Source: Flavobacterium endoglycinae
Lineage (GTDB): Bacteria > Bacteroidota > Bacteroidia > Flavobacteriales > Flavobacteriaceae
Length of the DNA: 64,000 nucleotides
Reading direction: 5' to 3'
Assembly: GCF_017352115.1 (NCBI RefSeq)
Contig: NZ_CP071448.1
Location: 4,947,001 to 5,011,000 of the forward strand
Part shown: positions 41,394 through 51,703 of the stretch, piece after piece
Layout: the number at the start of each line of letters is the position of its first letter
Position numbering within the stretch: the stretch's first letter is position 1
Notes under the pieces: generated by a model
What the model was told of the DNA's origin: nothing
The model's input: only the letters and a program-made list of their open reading frames with translations
Databases searched by the model: none
Made by a program: the position numbers and the translations under genes

Positions 41394-44300
41394 ATGCTTA
41401 ATAAAATCATACAATTTTCAGTTAATAATAAACTGGCGATTGGTATTTTTACATTGCTGTGGATTATCTACGGCGTGTTTGAAGTAACCCGTCTGCCAAT
41501 CGATGCCGTACCTGACATCACTAATAATCAGGTGCAGATTATAACCACAGCTCCATCATTGGGAGCCGAAGACGTTGAACGTCTGATTACTTTTCCAATT
41601 GAACAAGCGGTGAGTAATATTCCGCAGTTAAAAGAAAGCCGAAGTATTTCAAGATTCGGATTATCAGTTGTTTCGATTGTTTTTGATGACGATACAGATG
41701 TCTACTGGGCGCGCCAGCAAGTAACCGAACGTTTACAGAAAGTCGAAATTGACGAAAATGCGAATATGCCCGAAATGGCACCCGTAACAACAGGATTGGG
41801 CGAAATCTACCAATACGTTTTAAAACCACAGCCCGGTTATGAAAGTAAATATTCATTAGCCGATTTACGAACAATTCAAGATTGGACTGTAAGAAGGCAA
41901 TTATTAGGAACTCCCGGAATTGCTGATGTTTCAACCTTTGGAGGAAAGTTAAAACAATACGAAGTTGCCGTAAATCCTGCCCGATTAAAAGCGCAGAATT
42001 TAACCATAAGTGATGTGTTTACCGCTCTAAGCCGAAGCAATCAGAACACAGGAGGCGCTTATATTGAAAAAGGTCCAACGGTATCGTACATTCGAAGTGT
42101 TGGTCTTGCCAAAAAGATCGAAGACATTGAAAATATTGTCATTAAAACCACTCAGGCTGGCACTCCGGTTTTAGTTAAAAATGTGGCAGAAGTAAAATCA
42201 TCTTCGGCTATACGTTACGGCGCTTTAACGACAGATGATATTGGCGAATCGGTTGGTGGAATTGTGATGATGCTGAAAGGCGAAAATGCCAGTAATGTCA
42301 TTGAAAATGTCAAAACGAAAGTTTCTGAAATCGAAAAAATCCTTCCGGAAGGTCTTAAAATAGAACCTTTTTTAGATCGTACTAAAATGGTAGACAACGC
42401 CATCGGAACGGTTGAGCATAATTTGATGGAAGGTGCTTTGATTGTAGTGCTGGTTTTGGTTTTATTTCTAGGAAATTTGCGAGCTGGACTTATTGTAGCA
42501 TCGGTAATTCCGTTGGCCATGCTTTTTGCCATTATTATGATGAATACTTTTGGCGTAAGCGGAAACTTAATGAGTTTAGGAGCACTTGACTTTGGACTTA
42601 TTGTAGACGGTGCCGTAATTATTGTTGAAGCTATTCTGCATCACATTCATACATCTAAAAAATACAAAACTATCGACAACATTTCTCAGGAAGAAATGGA
42701 CAAAGAAGTTTCGGGCTCGGCTTCGCGAATGATGAACGCGGCTGTTTTTGGCCAAATCATCATTTTGATAGTATATCTGCCGATTTTATCGCTTCAGGGA
42801 ATTGAAGGTAAAATGTTCAAACCAATGGCTCAGACAGTTGCATTTGCTATTTTGGGAGCTTTTATATTATCGTTGACGTATGTGCCAATGGTAAGTTCGC
42901 TTTTCATCAGCAAAAAAATAAGCCACAAACTTAATTTTTCTGATCGTGTCATGCTGAAGTTAGAAAATTGGTACGAAAATGCGCTTACAAAAGCGTTGGC
43001 TGTCAAAAAAAGCATTGTCATTACGGCTGTTGTTCTATTTGGTTTCGCAGTATTTTTATTTGGATTAATGGGAGGAGAATTTATTCCGCAGTTAGAAGAA
43101 GGAGATTTTGCAGTTGAAACCCGAATGCTTTTAGGAACCAATCTTTCGACTACAACAGAAACAATTGTCAAAATTTCGGCTGAATTGAAAAAACAATATC
43201 CCGAAGTCAAAAAAGTCGTTTCCCGAATAGGAAGTGCCGAAATTCCGACTGACCCAATGCCAATTGAAGGGGGCGATATGATTATTGTTTTAAAAGACAA
43301 ATCAGAATGGACAAGTGCAGCATCTTTCTCTGAATTAGCCGAAAAAATGGCAAAAACGGTGCAAGATGTTGCTCCAGGTGTTACAACAGGTTTTCAGTTC
43401 CCAGTGCAAATGCGTTTCAACGAATTAATGACAGGAGCGAAGCAAGATGTTGTTTGTAAAATATTTGGTGAAGATCTAAACAAATTGGATGAATATTCAG
43501 AAAAACTTGGAGCAATCAGCAAAACCGTAAAAGGAACAGCCGATTTATACGTGGAAAAAGTTACAGGAATGCCTCAAATTGTAATTGATTATAATTGGGC
43601 AGAAATGGCAAAATATGGTTTGTATGTACAAGACATTAATAGAACTGTAAATGCCGCTTTTGCAGGAGCTGTTGCCGGAAATATATATGAAGGTGAAAAA
43701 CGTTTTGATCTTGTTGTACGTGTAGAAAACAGCGGAAGACAAGGAATTGAAAATGTTAGAAATCTTTTGGTGGCAACGCCTTCTGGAACACAGATTCCGT
43801 TATATCAAGTGGCGTCGGTGCAGGAAATTGAAGGTCCAAACCAGATTCAGCGAGAAGATGCCAAACGTAGAATTATCGTTGGTTTTAATGTTCGCGGACG
43901 TGACGTACAAAGTATCGTAAACGAATTACAGCAGAAAGTCAATGCACAGATCAAAATGGATCCCGGATATTATATTACGTATGGCGGTTCTTTCGAAAAC
44001 TTACAGCAAGCCAAAAGCCGACTTGGAGTTGCTGTTCCTGCGGCGTTATTGATGATTTTTGCCTTATTGTATTTTGCTTTTAAATCATTTAAAGAAGGAA
44101 TTATCATTTTTACAGCCATTCCGTTATCGGCAATTGGTGGTGTTTTTGCTTTATGGATGCGCGACATGCCGTTTAGTATTTCGGCAGGAGTTGGATTTAT
44201 TGCGCTTTTTGGAGTAGCAGTTTTAAATGGAATTGTTTTAATATCAGAATTCAACCGAATTCAAAAACACGGTGAAATCAGAGATCCTTTTAATATCATT

Positions 44301-45773
44301 ATCACAGGAACTAAAAACCGACTTCGTCCGGTATTAATGACTGCGGCGGTGGCTTCTTTAGGATTTTTGCCAATGGCGTTAAGCAACGGAGCAGGAGCAG
44401 AAGTACAGCGTCCGCTAGCAACCGTAGTAATCGGAGGATTGGTGACCGCTACATTATTGACTCTTTTTGTACTTCCAGCCATTTACCTGATGACGTATAG
44501 TATGAAATCTTTTAGAAAGAAAAAGAAAATGAAAAACATCACGAGCATTATTGTTGTGCTATTTCTGCTACAGGGTTTTAACGGAGTTTACGCACAACAG
44601 ACAGAAAAAATTTCGCTGCAGCAATCTATTGAAATTGCGCTAAAAAATAACAGCAGAATCAAAGCAGCAAAGTTCAACGAAGAATCAAAAACGTTTTTGA
44701 ATAAATCCGCTTATGATCTTCCCAAAACACAAATCGATGCCGATTACGGACAATTCAACAGCCGATTGAACGATACACGTTTTGGTATCAGTCAGACGAT
44801 TAATTTCCCAACGGTATATTCTCGCCAGAAAAAGGCGTTTACGGCAGGAGCTGAAGCTGCAAAAACACAAAGCCAGCTGACGCAGCAGGAAGTAAAATCA
44901 TCGGTTCGTAAATTATATTATGAATTGGTTTGGCTCAACAGCAAACGCGATCTTTTGCATTATGCGGACAGTATTTATCGTTTGATGGAAGAAAAATCAC
45001 AACTGAGATTTAAAGCTGGAGAAACCAATGTTTTAGAAAAAAGTGCTTCACAATCGGCAAGACAATTTTATACCAATCAGTTGAATATGTTAGAGTTGGA
45101 TGTTGATATTGCGCTTCGTTCGTTTAATGCATTGCTGCAAGATGACAAACAATATTCGCCTCAAAAAACAAACTTAAAAATGGATTCGGGACAGCTTTCG
45201 GAAGTTAAAAATACAGACGATTTACCTATGACAAAAGTTTGGAAACAAGAAGCCGAAGCCGCAAAATGGCGTTGGAAAACAGAGAAAGCGCGTTTAATGC
45301 CCGATTTAAATTTAGGTTATAACAATTTGAGTATTTCGGGTTTTCAAACCAATGCAGCAGGTCAGGAAGTGTATTATGATTCTGGCAACCGATTCAGTTA
45401 CATCACAGCAGGAGTAAGTGTGCCGTTGTTTTTCGGGAGCCAATCTGCTAAAAGCAAAGCGGCAAAAGCTGAATACCAAAATCTAGAAGCACAATCAGAA
45501 GCGGTAAAAATTGAGGTTTCGGCACAAATACAAAATGCTTCCAAAGAAGTTCAGAAATTCAAACAAAGCCTTCAATATTATGAAAATGAAGGATTGGCAA
45601 ACGCGCAGACAATTATTGATGCAGCCAACAGTCAGTTACGAAACGGAGATATTGATTATCTGCAATGGGTTTTGGTCGTAAATCAAGCCATTACGATTAA
45701 AAATGAACATTTGGATACGGTAAATAATTACAACAAGGCTTTGATAACCTTGCAAACGATAACAAACTTATAA
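41394..45773 (+). CDS. Heavy-metal RND pump fused to TolC
   Basis: 1459 residues from MLNKIIQFSVNNKLAIG. Residues 1-1045 are a complete RND pump of the heavy-metal (CusA/CzcA) class: LPIDAVPDITNNQVQI, DFGLIVDGAVIIVE in the fourth helix (proton-relay acids), and a second half ending LPAIYLMTYS. The sequence then reads RKKKKMKNITSIIVVLFLL and VYAQ, an internal Met (1046, codon 44529-44531) and intact signal peptide, before a TolC domain (residues about 1070-1459, EKISLQQSIEIALKNNSRIKA). Fusions of this type occur across Bacteroidetes. The adaptor gene follows four bases downstream. The metal is probably Cu, Ag, Zn or Co/Ni. Confidence 0.92.
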   Translation: MLNKIIQFSVNNKLAIGIFTLLWIIYGVFEVTRLPIDAVPDITNNQVQIITTAPSLGAEDVERLITFPIEQAVSNIPQLKESRSISRFGLSVVSIVFDDDTDVYWARQQVTERLQKVEIDENANMPEMAPVTTGLGEIYQYVLKPQPGYESKYSLADLRTIQDWTVRRQLLGTPGIADVSTFGGKLKQYEVAVNPARLKAQNLTISDVFTALSRSNQNTGGAYIEKGPTVSYIRSVGLAKKIEDIENIVIKTTQAGTPVLVKNVAEVKSSSAIRYGALTTDDIGESVGGIVMMLKGENASNVIENVKTKVSEIEKILPEGLKIEPFLDRTKMVDNAIGTVEHNLMEGALIVVLVLVLFLGNLRAGLIVASVIPLAMLFAIIMMNTFGVSGNLMSLGALDFGLIVDGAVIIVEAILHHIHTSKKYKTIDNISQEEMDKEVSGSASRMMNAAVFGQIIILIVYLPILSLQGIEGKMFKPMAQTVAFAILGAFILSLTYVPMVSSLFISKKISHKLNFSDRVMLKLENWYENALTKALAVKKSIVITAVVLFGFAVFLFGLMGGEFIPQLEEGDFAVETRMLLGTNLSTTTETIVKISAELKKQYPEVKKVVSRIGSAEIPTDPMPIEGGDMIIVLKDKSEWTSAASFSELAEKMAKTVQDVAPGVTTGFQFPVQMRFNELMTGAKQDVVCKIFGEDLNKLDEYSEKLGAISKTVKGTADLYVEKVTGMPQIVIDYNWAEMAKYGLYVQDINRTVNAAFAGAVAGNIYEGEKRFDLVVRVENSGRQGIENVRNLLVATPSGTQIPLYQVASVQEIEGPNQIQREDAKRRIIVGFNVRGRDVQSIVNELQQKVNAQIKMDPGYYITYGGSFENLQQAKSRLGVAVPAALLMIFALLYFAFKSFKEGIIIFTAIPLSAIGGVFALWMRDMPFSISAGVGFIALFGVAVLNGIVLISEFNRIQKHGEIRDPFNIIITGTKNRLRPVLMTAAVASLGFLPMALSNGAGAEVQRPLATVVIGGLVTATLLTLFVLPAIYLMTYSMKSFRKKKKMKNITSIIVVLFLLQGFNGVYAQQTEKISLQQSIEIALKNNSRIKAAKFNEESKTFLNKSAYDLPKTQIDADYGQFNSRLNDTRFGISQTINFPTVYSRQKKAFTAGAEAAKTQSQLTQQEVKSSVRKLYYELVWLNSKRDLLHYADSIYRLMEEKSQLRFKAGETNVLEKSASQSARQFYTNQLNMLELDVDIALRSFNALLQDDKQYSPQKTNLKMDSGQLSEVKNTDDLPMTKVWKQEAEAAKWRWKTEKARLMPDLNLGYNNLSISGFQTNAAGQEVYYDSGNRFSYITAGVSVPLFFGSQSAKSKAAKAEYQNLEAQSEAVKIEVSAQIQNASKEVQKFKQSLQYYENEGLANAQTIIDAANSQLRNGDIDYLQWVLVVNQAITIKNEHLDTVNNYNKALITLQTITNL

Positions 45774-45777
45774 TGCA

Positions 45778-46911
45778 ATGAAAAAGAAAATCATTTTTGC
45801 GTTTACAGCCATTTTGATGCTGGCAGCATGCGGTAAAAAAGAAGAAAATAAACCAACAGAAGCTGTAAAATTAGATTCTAATATCATAACCTTATCGGCT
45901 GAACAAGCTAAAAATGCTGGAATAATTACCGGAAATCCTGAAGAAAAAGAACTTAGCGCTATTGTACAGCTTCAGGGAGAAGTTACCGTGCCGCCAAACA
46001 GTCTGGTAAATGTCACTTTTCCGTTAGGAGGTTATATCAAAAAGACCAATATTGTAGCGGGAATGCATGTTCGAAAAGGGCAGGTTCTGGCTGTAATTGA
46101 AGACATGCAATACATTCAGCTGCAACAGGATTATTTAACTGCCAAAGAGCAGTTTAAAGCAGCGAATTTAGAATTCAGCCGTCAGAAAGAATTGAATGCG
46201 AAAAAAGCAAGCAGTGATAAAGTTTTTGAACAAGTTACAGCCGAACGAGAAACACAGCGAATTGCAATGGCATCATTGGCACAAAAACTGGAATTGCTGG
46301 GACTTAACGTAAATAGATTAACGGCTTCGACCATTACCAAAGCAATTAATGTGGTTTCTCCCGTAAATGGTTTGGTTTCGAAAGTAAACATCAATAACGG
46401 TAAATATGTTGCGCCAACGGAAATGCTTTTTGAATTGACGAATATTCAAGATGTAATGCTGACTTTTAATGTTTTCGAAAAAGATGTTCAGTCGCTTAAA
46501 GAAGGACAAAAGCTGGAAGTTTACAGCAATTCAAATCCAGAAAAGAAATTCAGTGCAAAAATTCAGTTTATCAATCACAGTTTGAATCAGGATCGTGCAG
46601 CCGAAGTTATCGCAAGATTAGATCGTTATGATCCTTTATTTCTGCCGGGACTTTTCGTAAATGCCGATATTCATATCAGCAATAAAAAACAGTTAACCCT
46701 GCCTGAAAATGCGATTGCAGACTGGAAAGGTAAAAGCTATGTTTTTGAAGATAACGGAAACAATAGCTATAAATTAGTAGAAGTAAAAGCAGGAATTGCT
46801 CAAAATGGATTCAAACAATTTTCTTCGGAAGTTATTACTGCTTCTTCAAAAGTAGTGATTAAAAATGCGTATACGCTTTTGATGAAAGCAATGAATGAAA
46901 GTGCACAATAA
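45778..46911 (+). CDS. RND periplasmic adaptor lipoprotein (CusB/CzcB-like)
   Basis: A 377-residue lipoprotein with the lipobox LAAC (Cys18). A lipoyl half-domain follows, GGYIKKTNIVAGMHVRKGQVL at about residues 81-100, a coiled-coil hairpin (about 110-170), the second half VVSPVNGLVSKVNINNGKYVAPTE, and a beta-barrel with membrane-proximal end. It works with the fused pump-channel upstream; starts four bases after that gene. It lacks an obvious His/Met-rich metal-binding N-terminus, and so gives no hint of which metal. A strong terminator follows. Confidence 0.93.
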   Translation: MKKKIIFAFTAILMLAACGKKEENKPTEAVKLDSNIITLSAEQAKNAGIITGNPEEKELSAIVQLQGEVTVPPNSLVNVTFPLGGYIKKTNIVAGMHVRKGQVLAVIEDMQYIQLQQDYLTAKEQFKAANLEFSRQKELNAKKASSDKVFEQVTAERETQRIAMASLAQKLELLGLNVNRLTASTITKAINVVSPVNGLVSKVNINNGKYVAPTEMLFELTNIQDVMLTFNVFEKDVQSLKEGQKLEVYSNSNPEKKFSAKIQFINHSLNQDRAAEVIARLDRYDPLFLPGLFVNADIHISNKKQLTLPENAIADWKGKSYVFEDNGNNSYKLVEVKAGIAQNGFKQFSSEVITASSKVVIKNAYTLLMKAMNESAQ

Positions 46912-46980
46912 GTGTAAGTTCAAATTTTTAAATTCCAAATTCCAATTATTGGAACCGAAAATACAATTTAGTTTATAACG

Positions 46981-47016
46981 AAAAAGGCAGTGATATTTAT
47001 GATCACTGCCTTTTTT
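46981..47016. terminator. Bidirectional terminator
   Basis: AAAAAGGCAGTGAT, loop ATTTATG, ATCACTGCCTTTTTT, between the RND operon and the convergent PAP2 gene. Confidence 0.93.
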
Positions 47017-47073
47017 AATTTTATTATTTATACCATAGCGTCTTTGTGGTAAAAAAACGTTATTACTCAACTC

Positions 47074-47847
47074 TTAAAAAGTCTTGACAAAACTCAACCC
47101 AACGGTTTTGGAGTTCTGATCGTAACTTGGCATTACGAAAGTTGTAGGTTTACTTTCTTGGTGATCATTACCAAATAAAGTTTTTGTAATATACGGATTC
47201 AGCCAATACGCCATTTTGGTACTTAAAATACCAATTCCGGCTCCGGCTGCGACATCCGTTAACCAATGTCTGTTGTTGTAAATTCTAAAAAGTCCTGTTC
47301 CGGTTGCTACGGCATAACCCGCAATTCCGTACCATATTGACTTATCTTTGTATTCCTGCCATAACATTTCGGCTCCGGCAAAAGCAGTTGCGGTATGTCC
47401 AGAAGGAAAAGAGTTTTTAGAACTTCCGTCAGGTCTTTCTACTTTGGTTATGGACTTTAAACTCATAACCGTTGCGGTCATAATAGCATACGAAGTTGCA
47501 AAAATTACCGTTCGATCTCGTAAACTGTGTTTGGCTTTTACGCCAAAAGCATCCAATGCAAAAACCGAAGCGGCGGGCGCCCACTGACTGAAATCGTCGA
47601 TCGAAATTTTCTCGTCGATATCTTCTTTTACTTCATCACGAATTTGTGAATTCCAGCTTTTCAGCTGATCGCTCTCAATACCAATTACTCCATAACCAAT
47701 AAGGGCAGTAGGAATAATAAGTTGTTTGTAACTGAATTTTGAAGGCTTAATAGTATCCGTTTGAATGCTATCATTTTGAACAGTTTCTTGCGCAGAAAGC
47801 GTACAAGTACAGATCAGCCACGATAATAAAACAATGCTTTTGTTCAT
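47074..47847 (-). CDS. PAP2-family phosphatase
   Basis: A 257-residue exported phosphatase. A signal peptide (IVLLSWLICTCTLSA) precedes a PAP2 domain. All three motifs are intact: KSITKVERP (K-x6-RP), SFPSGHTATAFA (PSGH) and RIYNNRHWLTDVAAG (R-x5-H-x3-D). The C-terminal segment ends SKTVGLSFVKTF. Possible substrates are undecaprenyl pyrophosphate or lipid A phosphates; the sequence does not choose. It lies behind a TonB-type barrel gene and a two-component system on the same strand, and its upstream region carries the same 11-bp-period direct repeat as those genes. Confidence 0.87.
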   Translation of the reverse strand: MNKSIVLLSWLICTCTLSAQETVQNDSIQTDTIKPSKFSYKQLIIPTALIGYGVIGIESDQLKSWNSQIRDEVKEDIDEKISIDDFSQWAPAASVFALDAFGVKAKHSLRDRTVIFATSYAIMTATVMSLKSITKVERPDGSSKNSFPSGHTATAFAGAEMLWQEYKDKSIWYGIAGYAVATGTGLFRIYNNRHWLTDVAAGAGIGILSTKMAYWLNPYITKTLFGNDHQESKPTTFVMPSYDQNSKTVGLSFVKTF

Positions 47848-47924
47848 TTTTGAGGAAATTTAAAGTAAGCGTAGTTTTATAGCAATAAGATTTCGATTAA
47901 ATTATAAAGCGAAATTCTAATATG

Positions 47925-47943
47925 ATTTTGAATTAATTTTGAA
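47925..47943 (-). promoter_or_regulatory. Candidate OmpR-type site, before the PAP2 gene
   Basis: On the minus strand TTCAAAAT-TAA-TTCAAAAT, two identical 8-mers at an 11-bp period, overlapping the last codons of the barrel gene. The following bases (ATTAGAATTTCGCTTTATAA) are nearly the same as those after the site at 50414. Confidence 0.7.
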
Positions 47944-47945
47944 TT

Positions 47946-50372
47946 TTAAAATTTGTAATTGTAACCAAAACGAACGACCTGAGTTTCGTAATAATCATGG
48001 CTTGTATAACTGAAATTGGTTCCGTTGATTTCTTTTTTAATTACCAGTGAATTCAATAGATCTGTGGCATTTACAAAGAATTCCCCTTTTCCTTTTTGAA
48101 CAGCTTTTTTAATACCGGCATCTATCGAAAATCTAGCCTCGATTTTTCCCTGCGGAATAATATCGGGAGCTAGATAAACAGCCGATAATTGTCCTATAAA
48201 TGTCTTAGAAAAATTGAACGTATTGTTCCATTTGATATTTCCAGTGGTAATGCTTTGCTTTTCATCTGAAAAAGTAATGGGCGAGGGATATAAAATATGA
48301 ACCGTAAAAGCATTAATAACATTCTGATACAAATTTGCATTCAGGTTAAAAGAATACCATGCAAAAGGCTTTTTAGAAAAAATCATTTCCATTCCCGTCA
48401 TAGAACTTTTTCCGGCGTTTTGAAATACATTATAAATCAAATCACTATTGGGTTGTGTTACAGCAATGCGCGTAATGGTTCCGTTGGCGAATTTGTTATA
48501 CAGTGAAGCGAAAAAATAGCCATTATTGATAGAAGCTTTATAACCCAATTCCAGCGTATTGGTAAACTGCGGACGAAGTCCTGGATTTCCAACTTTGATA
48601 ATTTCGGCATCATCGTATTTCGGAAATATTCGAATGTCTACTTCATTGGGACGATCGACTCTGCGGTTGTAAAAAAGCGATAATTTATGTGTGTCATTTA
48701 TTTTGTAAGCTAGACGAACGTTCGGGAAAGGCTGAAAATAATTATATCCATCGCTTTTATAAGTCGGATGATTTGGATTTACTTTATATTGCAGGTTGAT
48801 GTATTCCATTCGCAATCCGGCTTCGGCTTCAATTCGGTTCGATTCGAAAATGTAATTTCCATAAACAGCCGGAATAATTTCTTCATACGTGGCTTTTCCT
48901 CCGGCATTGCTGTCGATTGGAGAATTAGTTCCCGGAAAAAACTGCATGTTGGTGGGTATGTTTCGGCTTCTAATTTTGGCACCTGTTTCAAATCGGCCGT
49001 ATTTTAAAGGTTTTGTATAATCTAAATTGATATCCAAAACACTTTCATCCGAAAGTAATTTAAATGCATCTTTTCCGGTAAAATCAGGCATTATGTTATC
49101 AAAGAAATATTTTTCGTTTTCTCTGTGAAAAGTATAATTAAGTCCCGCATTCAAAACATGACCTGCTTCTTTAAATTTATGCTGATAAGAAGTCGAAGCT
49201 GTAATGGTAGTTTTTAATTCATCTTCTATAAACTTCCATAAACGTTGTCTTTCAGAATAATCAGCATTGAAAAAAGGTTCTTCTCCGTGATCCAAAATTT
49301 TTTCACTTCCATATAAAGTAGAAAACGAAAAGTTATTATTTTCATTAATTGCCCAGTCGATTCCAGTTTTAAAAGTCGTAAACTGTGTGTCGCGATTTCG
49401 TTTCGTCTGCTGGTTTATAATCGTTCCGTCGTTGTAAGTTCGGGTCACGAATTCATTTTTGTTGAGCGTTTCGGTATACAGATAATCGCCTTGAAAATAA
49501 ATATTGACTTTTTCTTTTTTATAATTTAAGGAAAGAGAAGGGTTTATTTTCGGAGTAACCTTGTATTGAGGCGTAATGGTTGGCAGATTGGCTTTTCGTT
49601 CCCACAAAGAACCATAACCAGATGTAAGGCCTATTTTTCCGTTAAAACCTTCTTGTTTGTTCTTTTTGTAAATGATATTGATAATTCCGGCATTTCCGTT
49701 TGCATCGTATTTAGAAGAAGGATTATTGATGATTTCAATTTTTTCAATTGCTGATGCCGGAATATTATCCAGACCCGTTTGACCATTAAATCCGGTTAAA
49801 GCAGTCTGTTTTCCATCAATTAAAATCATGACTTTGTCATTTCCTCTTAAAAGAAGTTTTCCATCTTGAGTCGTTACACCCGGAAGATTCTGCATGGCTT
49901 GTAAAACTGAACCTCCGCTTTGCGTAATATTATCACTCATATTGAAGCTTTTTTTATCCATTTTATTGGTAACGGATTCTTGCTTGGAATTGACCACAAC
50001 TTCGTTAAGAGTTTGTGCATCTTCAGATAAAGTTATATTGTCAATGTTTAAGTAATCCGACATAGAACCCACAAATAGACTTTGGGTTTTAGTCATAAAA
50101 CCAACAGAACTGACTTCTAGAATATAATTTCCGGGTTTGATATTTTCGATGGTAAAGATTCCTTTTTCATTGGTAACGGTTCCGGCTGCGACTTTTTGAT
50201 CTTTTGATTTTAGAATGACATTGGCGTACGGAAGTGCCGTTTTAGCAGTATTGTCTTTTATGGTTCCTGAAATCGTGACCGTTTTAGTCTGCGCGGTGCT
50301 CAAAATGCAAAACAGCACGCATACAATACTAGAGATAGTTTTTAGTGGAAGAATGGCTTTTAGAAAATTCAC
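47946..50372 (-). CDS. TonB-type outer-membrane beta-barrel protein
   Basis: An 808-residue protein starting with GTG (MNFLKAILPLKTISSIVCVL, signal peptide). Residues about 30-115 form a carboxypeptidase-regulatory-like domain (GTIKDNTAKTALPYANVILKS). A plug-like region (about 130-240) contains PGVTTQDGKLLLRGNDKVMILIDGKQTAL. The rest is the barrel of the OMP_b-brl_3 type, ending VVRFGYNYKF. No SusD gene lies alongside, so it is not a polysaccharide locus. It may take up a siderophore or lipid or act in envelope homeostasis. A two-component system lies directly upstream and a PAP2 phosphatase downstream on the same strand. Confidence 0.88.
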   Translation of the reverse strand: MNFLKAILPLKTISSIVCVLFCILSTAQTKTVTISGTIKDNTAKTALPYANVILKSKDQKVAAGTVTNEKGIFTIENIKPGNYILEVSSVGFMTKTQSLFVGSMSDYLNIDNITLSEDAQTLNEVVVNSKQESVTNKMDKKSFNMSDNITQSGGSVLQAMQNLPGVTTQDGKLLLRGNDKVMILIDGKQTALTGFNGQTGLDNIPASAIEKIEIINNPSSKYDANGNAGIINIIYKKNKQEGFNGKIGLTSGYGSLWERKANLPTITPQYKVTPKINPSLSLNYKKEKVNIYFQGDYLYTETLNKNEFVTRTYNDGTIINQQTKRNRDTQFTTFKTGIDWAINENNNFSFSTLYGSEKILDHGEEPFFNADYSERQRLWKFIEDELKTTITASTSYQHKFKEAGHVLNAGLNYTFHRENEKYFFDNIMPDFTGKDAFKLLSDESVLDINLDYTKPLKYGRFETGAKIRSRNIPTNMQFFPGTNSPIDSNAGGKATYEEIIPAVYGNYIFESNRIEAEAGLRMEYINLQYKVNPNHPTYKSDGYNYFQPFPNVRLAYKINDTHKLSLFYNRRVDRPNEVDIRIFPKYDDAEIIKVGNPGLRPQFTNTLELGYKASINNGYFFASLYNKFANGTITRIAVTQPNSDLIYNVFQNAGKSSMTGMEMIFSKKPFAWYSFNLNANLYQNVINAFTVHILYPSPITFSDEKQSITTGNIKWNNTFNFSKTFIGQLSAVYLAPDIIPQGKIEARFSIDAGIKKAVQKGKGEFFVNATDLLNSLVIKKEINGTNFSYTSHDYYETQVVRFGYNYKF

Positions 50373-50413
50373 GATTGTATATTTTAAAATTTATACAGCG
50401 AATTTCTAATGTG

Positions 50414-50432
50414 ATTTTGGATAAAATTTGAA
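50414..50432 (-). promoter_or_regulatory. Candidate OmpR-type site, before the barrel gene
   Basis: On the minus strand TTCAAATT-TTA-TCCAAAAT, two related 8-mers at an 11-bp period, 42 bases before the GTG. It is followed by CACATTAGAAATTCGCTGTA, nearly identical to the flank of the site at 47925. Confidence 0.65.
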
Positions 50433-50434
50433 TT

Positions 50435-51703
50435 TTAGAATTTTACAGTAAAATGATGGAGATTTTCATCAAACGTATAGACCAAATCCCAGTTGTTGAG
50501 TTCAGTAATTTTTTTAACAATAGCCAATCCAAGTCCATTTCCTTGAGAAGAAGGATCGGATTTTGAAAAACGATTGAAAAGTTTTTCCGAATTTAAAGCG
50601 GCATTTTTTCCTGTATTCGAAAAAGTAAGGGCATCAGAAGTGGTTGAAATATTGATTTTTCCGCCTTTAACATTATGACGAATGGCATTTAAAAACAAAT
50701 TATTAATCAAGACTTCGATTAAAACAGTATTCGAATGAATAGTAATATCGGTTTCGGTTTCAATATTTACAGATAAATGCTTGGATTCGGCTTGTTCGAT
50801 AAAAAAGTCCAAATGACGATTTAGGGAAGCATCCAGAGAAATAGTCGTTTTTTCAAAATAACTGTTATTATCAATTTTAGACAATAGCAGCAGGTTTTTA
50901 TTCAATCGGTTCATTCGCGAAACATCATTGTTCAGCGAACCTAAAAGTTCTGACTGTTCTTCAGATAAATCAGGAAATTGGGATAATGTATCGATTTTAC
51001 TTTGAAAAAGTGCCAACGGAGTCTGCAATTCGTGGGCGGCATTTTCTATAAATTCTCTTTGGCTTTTATAAATAGCAGTATTTTTTTCGATAAGACGTTC
51101 CAAACTTTTGTTCAAACGATCAAATTCGTCAATATCAGTTTCAATAAACTGAGGTGCTTTGTTTTTATCAATTTCAAAATCCTGAATTTGTTCAAGCGTG
51201 TTATAGAAAGGTTTCCAGATTTTGGCCGCTGTAGCTTTTGAAATCCAAATAATCCCAATCATTAAAATAATAATCACACATAAAAACATGACGGCAATGC
51301 TGTAAACCATGCCCTCCATTTCGACCATATTGCTTCTTTCGATATACGTGTATTTCTTTCCGTTGATTTGAACTGGTGTGTAAAGCACGCGAAAAGGTTC
51401 TTTTTCATTGGCAATAGAATCGAACAGCATTTTGCTTACAATCGAATCTTTTTTTACGCCCATATCGGCCACGATATCAACATTTCGGTTGTATTTGTTC
51501 CAGGCTGCAATATCTGATTCGGTATAACTTTTATGGCTTTGTTTGATAAAAGAACCTTTATGAAACAGGAGTACTTCATCGGTTTCATAAATATAAAGCC
51601 ATTGGCTGATCGCATAAAAAACAGGAGCACTAAGCAGTAAAATAATTACGGCATAAACCAGAAAACTACTGGTGGTTGTATTTAGTAATTTTTTATTCTT
51701 CAT
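50435..51703 (-). CDS. Sensor histidine kinase (EnvZ/OmpR class partner)
   Basis: A 422-residue kinase. Two transmembrane helices (about 14-35 and 134-155) enclose a periplasmic sensor domain of about 100 residues. A HAMP-like linker follows, then HisKA with REFIENAAHELQTPLALF (His224) and an ATPase with NNLFLNAIRHN, LTFSNTG and GNGLGLAIVKK. Its start overlaps the stop of the response regulator by 11 bases, so they are a pair. The sensor domain has no recognised family signature. Confidence 0.93.
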   Translation of the reverse strand: MKNKKLLNTTTSSFLVYAVIILLLSAPVFYAISQWLYIYETDEVLLFHKGSFIKQSHKSYTESDIAAWNKYNRNVDIVADMGVKKDSIVSKMLFDSIANEKEPFRVLYTPVQINGKKYTYIERSNMVEMEGMVYSIAVMFLCVIIILMIGIIWISKATAAKIWKPFYNTLEQIQDFEIDKNKAPQFIETDIDEFDRLNKSLERLIEKNTAIYKSQREFIENAAHELQTPLALFQSKIDTLSQFPDLSEEQSELLGSLNNDVSRMNRLNKNLLLLSKIDNNSYFEKTTISLDASLNRHLDFFIEQAESKHLSVNIETETDITIHSNTVLIEVLINNLFLNAIRHNVKGGKINISTTSDALTFSNTGKNAALNSEKLFNRFSKSDPSSQGNGLGLAIVKKITELNNWDLVYTFDENLHHFTVKF

